A stretch of DNA of 33,741 nt from contig CAMNEB010000010.1 in the NCBI GenBank assembly GCA_946536155.1, forward strand, positions 1 to 33,741. The letters are read 5' to 3'. This stretch comes from an uncultured Lachnospiraceae bacterium (GTDB taxonomy: Bacteria > Bacillota > Clostridia > Lachnospirales > Lachnospiraceae). The position numbers and the translations under genes were made by a program. The notes beneath the pieces are model-generated. The model saw nothing but the letters and a program-made list of their open reading frames with translations. It did not search any database and was not told the DNA's origin. Positions 7,152 to 16,133 of this stretch are shown here, in pieces (position 1 is the stretch's first letter; each line of letters opens with the position of its first letter).

Positions 7152-9135
7152 GATCGGTATTGTTACAGATATCATATATGCGCTTTTGGCCGGTGCTTTC
7201 TGCATCATCGCCATCATGGATGCGGCTCAGGAATTCGGGTTCTCTTATCTGCCCGGACTTCTTGCCTTTGCCGTGATGATAGCCGCCGGATTCGGACTCA
7301 GGAAACTCCTTTCGTTTCTGGCTGTTTCGGACCGCTACAAGGAGATCACCGAAATGGGAGACTCCTATGGCAGGTTCATCCTTGCTTTCATCATCGTGAT
7401 ATCCATCGTCTTCAGGATCATCTCATATGCCTGGAACGGTCTCGGAGGCAATGTTTATTTTGACATTGCCAAGGTTACCGGAAATAATATGGGTCATTTT
7501 TCCCATGCCGTAGACGAGTGGTATATCGCCGCTCTTCATGCGATACTGTTCCTTTTCGGTAACCGTATATTTGTAGCTGCCATATTTAACTGCATTCTTC
7601 AATCCGTCGGAGTCATCCTCGGATTTTTTGCATTCCGGAAGATGCTTGGGATCATCCCCGCTTCAGGTTTTGCGCTTTTCTGGACCATAACCGGATTCTC
7701 GGTATATGAGGCGATGACGCTTAACTCCAGAAACCTTGAGTTCCTGCTCATAACCCTGGCACTTTTTGTGATAAGCAAATGCATTCCTGCAACGGACGGC
7801 AAATTCTTCTGTTATCTCATTTCCGGCCTGCTGACGGCGGTCTGTATATACGCCGACATCGCAGGTCTGATACTGATCCCTTTCATCTTCGGGATCATGT
7901 TTGTAAATGACGGAGAAGGATCCGGGCAGCCGGCTCTGAGAGCACGCAAGATGCTGTTTGCGCTTGTGTCCATAGTATTCGGACTCGTGCTGATCATCTT
8001 CCTGGATTCTTTCTTCACTTCATCGAATCCTTCGGGAGTGCTGAATTCCATACTTGCTCTGTATGAGCCTTCGGGAAGCTTCAATCTTGGATTTTCCTAC
8101 ATGACCGCGTACAGAGAAGTCACTGTCATGGCTGTGATATGCGCGCTGGGACTTTTTGCCGGATTTTTCGAAGAGACGGACCGCAAGTCCATCCTTCTTG
8201 CTTCCGTTATAGTCATCATCCTTGTGAACAACCTGGGATGCACATATCTTGAAAATGACGGAAGGGAAGCATTCTTCATGCTCTGCTCGCTCTTTGCAGG
8301 CATCGCCGTAAGGGAGCTTCTGCCCGCAAAGGCAACGGGAGATATCTTCAAGGCAAGTGCTGAGCTCTATGACAACGAGATCTCTTATCCCGATGAAGGT
8401 TATGTGCCTTCTGCCTTAAGAAATGCCTCGTCAGATGATATGGACGACTTTGACGATGAGGATGACGGATCTTTGGGCGAGGCCGGAAATGCGGATGATA
8501 AATCCGGTTCCGAAGCTGCAGAGGATGATTCACCGGCAGATGCACAAAAAGGCGGCTCAGAGGACAAAAAAGAAACTGCATCCGGAAAAGAAAACACATC
8601 CGTTTCAGATGCCGGACAGAGCGGCACTTCGGGACAGACCGGTGCTTCGGGGCAGAACGGTGCTTCGATGCAGGATAAAAAGGCTGACGACCGTACAGGC
8701 GCGAAGGAAGCAGATAATGCCCGCTCAGGCGCAGGTAATGCAGATGCCGCATCCGGTGCGGGCAAAGGTGATGATCCGGCTAAGGAATATGTTCCTTACC
8801 GCAAACCACAGCTCAGACCCGAATTCCGCAGGAGACCCGGTGCCTGGGCTCAGGAACTTGCTGCCAGAAAGAATGACAGCGTGGCGGGCGGCATAAAACT
8901 CGGTGCGATAGACAGACAGGAAGAAGATAAAGAGGCAGAAGCCGCTAAAGCAGATACAAATGCATCCGAACCGGAAAAGGAGATCGCTCCCAACGGCGCA
9001 GTTCTGCTGCACAATCCGATCCCTCATCCTGCGAGAAAGACCGAACACAAACCCATGGAATTCGATATCACGGTTCCGGATTCGAAAATGGATTATGACT
9101 TAAAGATCGCCGATGATGACGATTTTGACATTTAA
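7132..9135 (+). CDS. polytopic membrane protein, possible GT-C-type transferase, with long disordered cytoplasmic tail
   Basis: Residues 1 to about 400 contain roughly ten or more hydrophobic segments. A loop near residues 105-130 (GGNVYFDIAKVTGNN, HAVDEWYIAALHAIL) resembles the first outer loop of GT-C glycosyltransferases, where an acidic residue binds the lipid-sugar donor. This assignment is inferred. From about residue 400 to 667 the chain is disordered and rich in Asp, Glu, Ala, Gly and Ser. It includes three six-residue repeats, a basic block (YRKPQLRPEFRRRPGAWAQ) and an acidic end (DLKIADDDDFDI). I recall similar acidic DDDDFDI-type ends in Lachnospiraceae homologues, unverified. It overlaps the GtrB-like gene by 20 bases and lies 11 bases before ftsK, so the two upstream genes probably form one sugar-transfer unit. 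AAAAGG precedes ATG 7132. Confidence 0.75.
   Translation: MTLRKSKIGIVTDIIYALLAGAFCIIAIMDAAQEFGFSYLPGLLAFAVMIAAGFGLRKLLSFLAVSDRYKEITEMGDSYGRFILAFIIVISIVFRIISYAWNGLGGNVYFDIAKVTGNNMGHFSHAVDEWYIAALHAILFLFGNRIFVAAIFNCILQSVGVILGFFAFRKMLGIIPASGFALFWTITGFSVYEAMTLNSRNLEFLLITLALFVISKCIPATDGKFFCYLISGLLTAVCIYADIAGLILIPFIFGIMFVNDGEGSGQPALRARKMLFALVSIVFGLVLIIFLDSFFTSSNPSGVLNSILALYEPSGSFNLGFSYMTAYREVTVMAVICALGLFAGFFEETDRKSILLASVIVIILVNNLGCTYLENDGREAFFMLCSLFAGIAVRELLPAKATGDIFKASAELYDNEISYPDEGYVPSALRNASSDDMDDFDDEDDGSLGEAGNADDKSGSEAAEDDSPADAQKGGSEDKKETASGKENTSVSDAGQSGTSGQTGASGQNGASMQDKKADDRTGAKEADNARSGAGNADAASGAGKGDDPAKEYVPYRKPQLRPEFRRRPGAWAQELAARKNDSVAGGIKLGAIDRQEEDKEAEAAKADTNASEPEKEIAPNGAVLLHNPIPHPARKTEHKPMEFDITVPDSKMDYDLKIADDDDFDI
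8614..8667 (+). repeat. three tandem 18-bp coding repeats
   Basis: Three consecutive 18-base units encode GQSGTS, GQTGAS and GQNGAS inside the disordered tail of the membrane protein. They are in frame, so unit-number change would alter only linker length. Confidence 0.85.
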
Positions 9136-9146
9136 AGGATTTTTTA

Positions 9147-12100
9147 ATGGCTCAGAGAACTACCGACAATAACAGAAATACAAATAACCGTCCCTCTTCG
9201 CGTCAGCCGGGAAGCGGCAGACAGACCGGAAACGGCAGGCAGTCAGGCGGAGCAAGGTCATCGGGAAACGGTTCCGGAAGGAGCGCTTCAAGCCCCACCG
9301 CAAGGCCTGCGGAGAGACGGCAGACACAGGATGACGATCAGTCACGTGAAGTCATATATATAGTTGTGACCTTAGCCGTCGCACTTTTTCTTACGCTCTG
9401 TAATTTCGGACTCTGCGGAAAGTTTGGCTCCTCCGTCGCCCGGATATTTTTCGGGACCTTCGGATTCTGGAATTACATCGCGCCCCTGTTTTTTGCATTT
9501 ATGATCGTAAGAGGGATCCTTCTTGACGGAAGGGACAGCATCTATCCGATAAGAGTCAGCGGTGCCGTCAGCATCTTCCTTATGTTCGGGGTGTTTGCAG
9601 ATATTAAGTCCGGCGTCTCTGCGGGACTTGAAAAATATGATGTGGGAAGCCTCTACAGACTGTCCGGTGAGGGCAAGTGCGGAGGCGGTGTCCTTGCGGG
9701 AAGTATTTCCTATGCGCTCCTCAGAAATCTCGGCAAATTCGGCACTGTGCTCATATGCCTTCTGATCATCCTGCTCGGACTGTTTATGATAAACAGATCG
9801 TTTTTTGCGAAGCTCATCAGGGATTCATTCAGCGCGGCAAGGGACAGATCCGGCGAAGTGATAAGGAATTCGAGTGCAAGGGTACGTGAAAGAGCAAGGA
9901 TCTCCGAAAAAGAGGAGACTCTTTACCTTCCCCTTTCCGATGAGGAGCCGGTCGCTGAGGAAACTCAGGATGCGCCTGCCGCCGCAAAAGAGGCACTTAC
10001 CGTTACAGAGAAGATGAAGAGTGCCCGTGCTCCCGAGAAAAAGCCCGCTCTTTCAAGCGTCTCGGCAGGACTTGAGAACTGGAAGAACAACGCAAGAAAG
10101 AGATCGGAAGAGGACAAGCTGAGGAAGCAGGAAGAGAAGAAGGTCCGTTCCGAAACCGAGGATGCAAGAGATATCCTTAAGGCAGAGAAGATCAAAGAAC
10201 ACGGCAGGAACTTTGAAGTAAAGCACACCGGCGAAATGCACGAGATGAGCTACAGGGAGGATTTGTATTATCCCGAAGAAGAGCCGGCAGAGGATAATGT
10301 TTCAGGCACCTGGTACGATCCCTCCAGAAGGCCGGGCGGCAATACCGCTGAAATGCCCAATGAGCCTGAGGAAGAATTCCTTCCCGATGAGACTGAGACT
10401 GCAGGTGATAATGATGATGAACCTGAATTCGAGAGGGTATTTGAAGGATCGGATCATAAGATAAAGTTCGGAAATGCACCTGACGTTGAGGAAGAGATCC
10501 CCGAAGCTGAAGATATCGCAAAGCCTGAGGAAAGCATCCGCGTTAAGGAACCTGTTAAGAAAGCAGATACCGTAAGGTCTTCCGCGGCGCCCGCTTCACC
10601 TACATCTGCAGCAACACCCGCCGCACCCGCAGCCTCCGTCAGGCAGACGCCTCCCAAGAAGGCCGCAGGAAAGTTTGTTTATAAGCCGCCTTCAACCGAT
10701 CTTCTCAAGAAGAGCGGTACCAAACAGCAGGATGCCATAAACGAGATCAGAAATGTCCAGACCAAACTGATCGAGACCCTTTCATCATTCGGCATCGATG
10801 CCAAGATGGGTGAGTATTCCCAGGGACCTACGGTCACAAGGTATGAGTTCACCGTAAGCCAGGGAACCAAGCTTTCGAGGATCGTCGGTCTTTCCGATGA
10901 GATCAAGATGGCGCTTGCCGCCACAGACATAAGGATCGAAGCTCCCATCCCGGGAAAGAGCGCCATAGGAATAGAGGTTCCGAATTCATCGGCGACTCCC
11001 GTATTTTTCGGAGATCTCATCACTTCCCAGGAATACAGGAAATCCCAGGATCCGCTTTCTTTTTCGGTCGGAAAAGATATCGAGGGAAAAGCAGTGGTCG
11101 CAAATATCGCAAAGTTCCCTCATGTGCTCATAGCGGGCACTACAGGTTCGGGAAAATCGGTATGTATCAATACTCTTATCCTGAGCCTTTTGTATAAATC
11201 ATCACCCGAGGATGTGCAGCTGATACTGGTGGATCCCAAGGTGGTGGAACTCAAGGTATATAACAAGATCCCTCATCTGCCCTTTGATGTGGTCACCAAA
11301 CCCAAGGCGGCTTCCGAGATGCTCAAATGGTCCGTCGAGGAGATGGAGAGACGATACAGGCTGTTCGCCGACAGAGGTGTCAGGGATATAGAAGGATACA
11401 ATACCTATGTCCGTGAAGTTAACGCGGGAGAAAGAGAACCTGCGGAGATCGATGAAAGAAGAGAGAGCGATTCGCTCGCACCGGCACTCAGAAAGCTTCC
11501 CCGCATAGTCATCATCATCGATGAGCTTGCAGACCTTATGATGGTAGCCGCCAAGGAAGTGGAAGAGTCCATATGCCGTCTGGCACAGCTGGCAAGAGCC
11601 GCGGGAATGCATCTGGTCGTTGCGACCCAGCGTCCTTCCGTAGATGTCATCACAGGACTCATCAAGGCGAATATGCCCAGCCGTATAGCATTTGCGGTAT
11701 CCAGCGGAGTCGACTCAAGGACCATTCTGGATCAGGTTGGTGCAGAGAAGCTCCTCGGAAAAGGGGACATGCTCTTTTATCCCCAGGGACGCATGAAGCC
11801 TGACAGACTTCAGGGTGCCTTCGTCTCCGATGAGGAGGTTGGAAAGGTTACCGGATATCTGAGAGCCGTAGCAAACGATCCTTCCTTCAGGAATCCCCTT
11901 GCGGATGCAGACGGTATCGAGGATCTTAAAAAGAGGATAAAGGACATCGAAGCCGGTGTTGATCCTTCGCCCCAGAGTTCATCCTCTTCACAGTCATCGG
12001 GAGGAGCACCCTCCGTTTTCGGTGACGACCTGTTTGAAGAGGCAGGAAGATATATAATCAGGAGCGGTAAAGCCTCTATCGGATATCTGCAGAGAGTCCT

Positions 12101-12257
12101 CAAGATAGGATTCAACCGTGCAGCAAGGATCATGGATTATCTGGCGGAATACGGCGTCGTGGGTCCCGAGCAGGGAACAAAGCCCAGGGAGATACTCATG
12201 ACAGAAGAGATGTTTACCGCAATGATAGCGCAGAAGACGGGTTCCGAAGAGGAATAA
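9147..12257 (+). CDS. ftsK: DNA translocase FtsK/SpoIIIE
   Basis: This hexameric membrane-anchored motor pumps DNA at the division (or sporulation) septum and helps resolve chromosome dimers. The 1036-residue protein starts with a Gly/Ser/Arg/Gln-rich cytoplasmic leader (1-70). About four membrane helices follow (near 73-220), then a charged Glu/Pro/Ala linker to about 510, then the RecA-like motor. Walker A is GTTGSGKS (664-671) and Walker B IIIDELADL with D792-E793. The C-terminal winged-helix gamma domain includes ASIGYLQRVLKIGFNRAARIMDYL, which reads orienting sequences in known homologues. FtsK and SpoIIIE cannot be told apart from sequence alone. AAAGGA precedes ATG 9147. It is placed between envelope genes and one-carbon genes in the same series. 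Confidence 0.95.
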   Translation: MAQRTTDNNRNTNNRPSSRQPGSGRQTGNGRQSGGARSSGNGSGRSASSPTARPAERRQTQDDDQSREVIYIVVTLAVALFLTLCNFGLCGKFGSSVARIFFGTFGFWNYIAPLFFAFMIVRGILLDGRDSIYPIRVSGAVSIFLMFGVFADIKSGVSAGLEKYDVGSLYRLSGEGKCGGGVLAGSISYALLRNLGKFGTVLICLLIILLGLFMINRSFFAKLIRDSFSAARDRSGEVIRNSSARVRERARISEKEETLYLPLSDEEPVAEETQDAPAAAKEALTVTEKMKSARAPEKKPALSSVSAGLENWKNNARKRSEEDKLRKQEEKKVRSETEDARDILKAEKIKEHGRNFEVKHTGEMHEMSYREDLYYPEEEPAEDNVSGTWYDPSRRPGGNTAEMPNEPEEEFLPDETETAGDNDDEPEFERVFEGSDHKIKFGNAPDVEEEIPEAEDIAKPEESIRVKEPVKKADTVRSSAAPASPTSAATPAAPAASVRQTPPKKAAGKFVYKPPSTDLLKKSGTKQQDAINEIRNVQTKLIETLSSFGIDAKMGEYSQGPTVTRYEFTVSQGTKLSRIVGLSDEIKMALAATDIRIEAPIPGKSAIGIEVPNSSATPVFFGDLITSQEYRKSQDPLSFSVGKDIEGKAVVANIAKFPHVLIAGTTGSGKSVCINTLILSLLYKSSPEDVQLILVDPKVVELKVYNKIPHLPFDVVTKPKAASEMLKWSVEEMERRYRLFADRGVRDIEGYNTYVREVNAGEREPAEIDERRESDSLAPALRKLPRIVIIIDELADLMMVAAKEVEESICRLAQLARAAGMHLVVATQRPSVDVITGLIKANMPSRIAFAVSSGVDSRTILDQVGAEKLLGKGDMLFYPQGRMKPDRLQGAFVSDEEVGKVTGYLRAVANDPSFRNPLADADGIEDLKKRIKDIEAGVDPSPQSSSSSQSSGGAPSVFGDDLFEEAGRYIIRSGKASIGYLQRVLKIGFNRAARIMDYLAEYGVVGPEQGTKPREILMTEEMFTAMIAQKTGSEEE

Positions 12258-12284
12258 GATATATATTTACAGGTGGAAACGAAG

Positions 12285-13955
12285 ATGAAAACAGATATTG
12301 AAATCGCCCAGAGTTGTGAAATGCTCCCCATTACCGAGGTAGCAAAAAATGTGGGTCTCGATCCCGATGATCTTGACCTCTACGGAAAGTACAAGGCAAA
12401 GCTTTCCGATGAGTGCCTTAAAAAGATAAAGGATAACAAAAACGGCAAGCTGATACTTGTTACCGCCATAAACCCCACACCCGCAGGAGAAGGAAAGACT
12501 ACCGTCACCGTAGGACTGGGAGAGAGCTTTGCGGCCCTCGGCAAAAAAGCGATCATAGCTTTGAGAGAGCCCTCACTCGGACCCTGCTTCGGAATAAAGG
12601 GCGGAGCCGCAGGAGGCGGAATGGCACAGGTTGTTCCCATGGAGGATCTTAACCTTCATTTCACCGGAGATTTCCATGCCATCACCTCTGCAAACAATCT
12701 CCTTGCCGCACTCCTGGACAATCACATCCAGCAGGGAAACGAAAAGCGCATCGATACCAGAAGCGTTGTCTGGAAGAGATGTATGGATATGAACGACAGG
12801 AGCCTCAGGAATATTGTAGTAGGTCTCGGTTCCAAATCTGACGGTTTTGTGAGGGAGGACCACTTCGTCATCACCGTTGCGAGTGAGATAATGGCTGTTC
12901 TCTGCCTTGCGGACGATCTTGCAGATCTCAAGAAGAGGCTGGCCCGCATAATCGTTGCTTACGATCTTGACGGAAACCCTGTCACAGCAGGGGATATTCA
13001 GGCAGTCGGAGCTATGACCGCACTCCTTAAGGACGCCATCAGACCCAATCTGATCCAGACTCTCGAGCATACACCCGCTATCGTCCACGGCGGACCTTTT
13101 GCAAATATCGCTCACGGATGCAACTCCGTTATAGCTACCAGGACCGCTCTTAAGCTTGCTGACTACTGCATCACCGAGGCAGGCTTCGGCGCAGATCTCG
13201 GTGCAGAAAAGTTCTTCGATATCAAGTGCAGACAGGCAGGACTCAAGCCCGATGCGGTTGTTCTCGTTGCTACCGTAAGAGCACTCAAATATAACGGCGG
13301 CATTCCCAAGGACCGTCTGTCCGAGGAGAACCTCGATGCGTTAAAGGCAGGTATCTGCAATCTCGGAAAACATATCGAGAATATCCAGTCCTACGGACTG
13401 CCCGTTGTCGTCGCACTCAATGCATTTTCATCCGATACGGATGCAGAGGTTGCCTTCGTCAGGGAATACTGCGCTGAAAAGGGCTGCAGGGTCTCCGTTG
13501 CAAGAGTCTGGGAGAAGGGCTCCGAAGGCGGACTCGAGCTTGCACAGCTTATCATCGATGCTGCCGAGAACGGAGAGAACAGATTTGAATTTGCTTATCC
13601 CGACGATATGCCCATCGCATCAAAGATCGAAACCGTCGCTAAGAAGATCTACGGTGCGGATTCGGTTGATATCGCACCTGCTGCGATGAAGCAGATAAAG
13701 AAGATAGAAGAGATGGGATTCGGAAATCTTCCCGTATGTATGGCAAAGACACAGTATTCGCTCTCCGACGATCCCGCGCTTCTCGGAAGACCTTCGGGAT
13801 TCAAGGTCAGTGTCAGGGAGGTATATGTGAGCGCCGGCGCCGGATTTGTCGTTGCTCTCACCGGAAGCATCATGACTATGCCCGGACTTTCCAAATCACC
13901 TGCCGCTTACAGGATCGATGTTGATGAAGACGGCAAGATCACAGGACTTTTCTAA
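12285..13955 (+). CDS. fhs: formate-tetrahydrofolate ligase
   Basis: Fhs joins formate to THF using ATP, giving 10-formyl-THF for purines, formyl-Met and, in acetogens, the methyl branch of acetyl-CoA synthesis. The start is ATG 12285, 8 bases after AGGTGG; the ORF-track start (GTG 12273) lies inside that ribosome site. The resulting 556 residues are the normal length. Motifs include the N-terminus [20 protein letters not shown], the P-loop [64 protein letters not shown] and the C-terminal [18 protein letters not shown]. It is followed after 11 bases by folD, the next step of the pathway. No acetogenesis genes (CO dehydrogenase, methyltransferase) are in view, so a general biosynthetic role is the safer reading. 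Confidence 0.97.
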   Translation: MKTDIEIAQSCEMLPITEVAKNVGLDPDDLDLYGKYKAKLSDECLKKIKDNKNGKLILVTAINPTPAGEGKTTVTVGLGESFAALGKKAIIALREPSLGPCFGIKGGAAGGGMAQVVPMEDLNLHFTGDFHAITSANNLLAALLDNHIQQGNEKRIDTRSVVWKRCMDMNDRSLRNIVVGLGSKSDGFVREDHFVITVASEIMAVLCLADDLADLKKRLARIIVAYDLDGNPVTAGDIQAVGAMTALLKDAIRPNLIQTLEHTPAIVHGGPFANIAHGCNSVIATRTALKLADYCITEAGFGADLGAEKFFDIKCRQAGLKPDAVVLVATVRALKYNGGIPKDRLSEENLDALKAGICNLGKHIENIQSYGLPVVVALNAFSSDTDAEVAFVREYCAEKGCRVSVARVWEKGSEGGLELAQLIIDAAENGENRFEFAYPDDMPIASKIETVAKKIYGADSVDIAPAAMKQIKKIEEMGFGNLPVCMAKTQYSLSDDPALLGRPSGFKVSVREVYVSAGAGFVVALTGSIMTMPGLSKSPAAYRIDVDEDGKITGLF

Positions 13956-13966
13956 AGAGGTATAAA

Positions 13967-14803
13967 ATGGCTAATATAATCGACGGAAAAAAGATATCCC
14001 AGGCTGTTAAGGATGAAGTAAAGGCTAAGTGCGCTGAGCTTGCATCACAGGGAATAACCGCAACCCTCGCAGTCATACTCGTTGGTGAGGATCCCGCTTC
14101 ACAGGTATATGTAAATAACAAGAAAAAAGCCTGCGAATACTGCGGAATAAGATCCCTCTCATATGAGCTTCCCGCAGATACTGCTGAAGATGCCCTTATA
14201 GAACTGATAGAAGAGCTCAATGCAAGAAGCGATGTAAACGGTATTCTTGTCCAGCTCCCTCTTCCTGACGGCATCAATGAGGACAGGGTGCTTGATACCA
14301 TCTCTCCCGACAAGGATGTGGACGGTTTCCATCCCGTAAACGTAGGAAAACTCTCCATAGGCAAAAAGGGCTTTGTAAGCTGCACACCCGCCGGTGTCAT
14401 ACAGCTCCTTAAGAGATCCGGTATCGAGATCTCGGGGAAGGAATGCGTTGTCATCGGAAGGAGCAATATCGTAGGCAAGCCCATGTCGATGCTGCTTCTT
14501 AAGGAGAACGGAACCGTTACCGTTGCCCATTCAAGAACTGCGAACCTTAAGGAAGTCACAAAGCGTGCAGATATCCTTGTGGTCGCCATAGGAAAGCCCA
14601 AATTTATCGATGCTTCATATATCAAGGACGGAGCCGTGGTCATCGATGTCGGCATCCACCGCGGTGAGGACGGCAAGCTTTGCGGAGATGTAGATTTTGA
14701 CAGTGCAAGTCAGGTCGCATCCTACATCACTCCCGTGCCCGGCGGCGTAGGCCCCATGACCATTGCAATGCTCATGTACAATTGTCTTTCATCAGTGATC
14801 TGA
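13967..14803 (+). CDS. folD: bifunctional methylene-THF dehydrogenase / methenyl-THF cyclohydrolase
   Basis: FolD interconverts methylene-, methenyl- and 10-formyl-THF, linked to NADP(H). The 278 residues match the family. Seen motifs are the catalytic-lysine segment YVNNKKKACEYCGI, VQLPLPDGI, DKDVDGFHPVNVGKL, CTPAGVIQLL, the Rossmann VVIGRSNIVGKPM, DVGIHR and TPVPGGVGPMTIAMLMYN. AAAGAGG precedes ATG 13967. It sits 11 bases after fhs, so the two enzymes are probably made together to handle formate-derived or serine-derived one-carbon units. The NfnAB-like pair two genes downstream can exchange NADPH with NADH and ferredoxin, which would balance the NADP used here; that link is inferred from position. 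Confidence 0.97.
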   Translation: MANIIDGKKISQAVKDEVKAKCAELASQGITATLAVILVGEDPASQVYVNNKKKACEYCGIRSLSYELPADTAEDALIELIEELNARSDVNGILVQLPLPDGINEDRVLDTISPDKDVDGFHPVNVGKLSIGKKGFVSCTPAGVIQLLKRSGIEISGKECVVIGRSNIVGKPMSMLLLKENGTVTVAHSRTANLKEVTKRADILVVAIGKPKFIDASYIKDGAVVIDVGIHRGEDGKLCGDVDFDSASQVASYITPVPGGVGPMTIAMLMYNCLSSVI

Positions 14804-14816
14804 ACAGGGTGAAAAT

Positions 14817-16109
14817 ATGAAATGTGAATACTGCGGATCCGAGATCCCGGAAGGTTCACTGTATTGCGCAAAATGCGGTAAGGATGTTCACATCGTACCG
14901 GACTTTAAGGAATTTGCCGAAAGAAAAGCCGAAAATACGGTCAAAAATCTGTTGAATGATTTTGACGATGAAGAGGCTGACTTCGGAAGATCTCCCGAGG
15001 GCGCAAACGATGATACCCCTCTGAGAAGCACGGAAGTAATGCAGAAAAAAAGGCCCGGAACCTGGTGGATCAGGTTTTCACTGCTGGCTGCGGCGGTGGT
15101 CCTCCTCGCATCGGTTTCACTGGGCTTCATAAACAGGTCAAGCCGCACGGATTTCCTGCTTGAAACAGCGCAGGAGGCCGCAAGGGTCGGTAACATATCC
15201 AAGGCGGAGGCGATACTTGAAAGTATCAGGCCGGGGAACAGCGAAGACATAAATGCGCTCATATTCCTTGCAAGGCTTTATAAGGATGAGGGCAACATGG
15301 TCAAATACGAAAACCTTCTTTTGTCCATGATAAATCTGTCATTTGCAACCTCCGAGCAGAATGCCACCGCTTACGAGATGCTGCTTGCGATCTATCTCGA
15401 AGCGGAAGATTATGTATCCATGGCCGATATACTCCTTACCTGCAACAATGTGGAGATAAGGGACAAGTATGTTGAGTACTGTATCATGAATCCCGAGTTC
15501 AGCCTTGAACCGGGATATTACGGAACTGATCAGATACTTAAGATAACGGTTCCGGGAACGGCCGGGATATTCTACACGGTGGACGGTTCGGAGCCGGATG
15601 AAGGATCTTTTGAGTATCAGCTTCCTCTGCTCCTTACAAAGGGCGAATACCATATCAAGGTCAGGACAGTCAACTCCTACGGAATATGGAGTCCCGTTGC
15701 CGAAGCAAACTACGTGATCGAGAGCGAAGAACTCTATGAGACGATCGAACCCTCGGAGGAAACGGAGCCCGAGATCCTGCCCGATGATCATTCAATCTTT
15801 GATATGGGGAACAATCTCTATCTTGTTGACGGCGTACCGTGCGTTGTTGATGCAAACGGACTGTTCGTCCAGCTGGGGGCTGATATAGACGGAGTGCCTT
15901 ACATCTACAATGTCTACGGAGAACTCGTTCCTCTCGATCTTGACGGAATACCCGGGCTGAGGGAATTCTATGAAGAACACCTTTCACCGGGAGTGACGGA
16001 AGGCATACAGGAGGATGCAGGCAGTGGGGAGCAAGGTGATGCGCCTGCAACAGAAAGAGCGGAAGATACAGCTGAAATAAGCGATACCGAAGAAGGTATT
16101 GACGAATAA
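14817..16109 (+). CDS. zinc-ribbon, membrane-anchored protein with TPR-like and chitobiase/hexosaminidase C-terminal-like domains
   Basis: No function can be assigned to this 430-residue mosaic. Residues 3-20 form a zinc ribbon (CEYCGSE and YCAKCGKD; Cys 3, 6, 17, 20). An acidic linker leads to one membrane helix (about 83-105). Residues about 111-225 are helical, with TPR-like turns (VGNISKAEAILESI, LARLYKDEGNMVKYENLL). Residues about 228-305 look like the beta-sandwich seen at the C-terminus of chitobiases (GIFYTVDGSEPDEGS, GEYHIKVRTVNSYGIWSPVA). A further segment repeats the motif DG(V/I)P three times, and the tail is acidic. Expected topology: zinc ribbon inside, the rest outside. AGGGTG precedes ATG 14817. 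It lies between folD and nfnA with short gaps (13 and 24 bases). Confidence 0.8.
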   Translation: MKCEYCGSEIPEGSLYCAKCGKDVHIVPDFKEFAERKAENTVKNLLNDFDDEEADFGRSPEGANDDTPLRSTEVMQKKRPGTWWIRFSLLAAAVVLLASVSLGFINRSSRTDFLLETAQEAARVGNISKAEAILESIRPGNSEDINALIFLARLYKDEGNMVKYENLLLSMINLSFATSEQNATAYEMLLAIYLEAEDYVSMADILLTCNNVEIRDKYVEYCIMNPEFSLEPGYYGTDQILKITVPGTAGIFYTVDGSEPDEGSFEYQLPLLLTKGEYHIKVRTVNSYGIWSPVAEANYVIESEELYETIEPSEETEPEILPDDHSIFDMGNNLYLVDGVPCVVDANGLFVQLGADIDGVPYIYNVYGELVPLDLDGIPGLREFYEEHLSPGVTEGIQEDAGSGEQGDAPATERAEDTAEISDTEEGIDE

Positions 16110-16133
16110 TTTTATTGCGGAAAGGGAAAGAAA

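Noticed and set aside
8348-8896. Three overlapping ORFs (two minus, one plus) in the tail region of the membrane protein
   Set aside because: The tail is low-complexity, so stops are depleted in other frames. The proteins are compositionally odd (His/Arg- or Ser/Ala-rich) and have no motifs.
12258-12284. A possible THF riboswitch or other leader before fhs, and GTG 12273 as its start
   Set aside because: The gap is only 27 bases, too short for a riboswitch, and GTG 12273 is part of the AGGTGG ribosome site.
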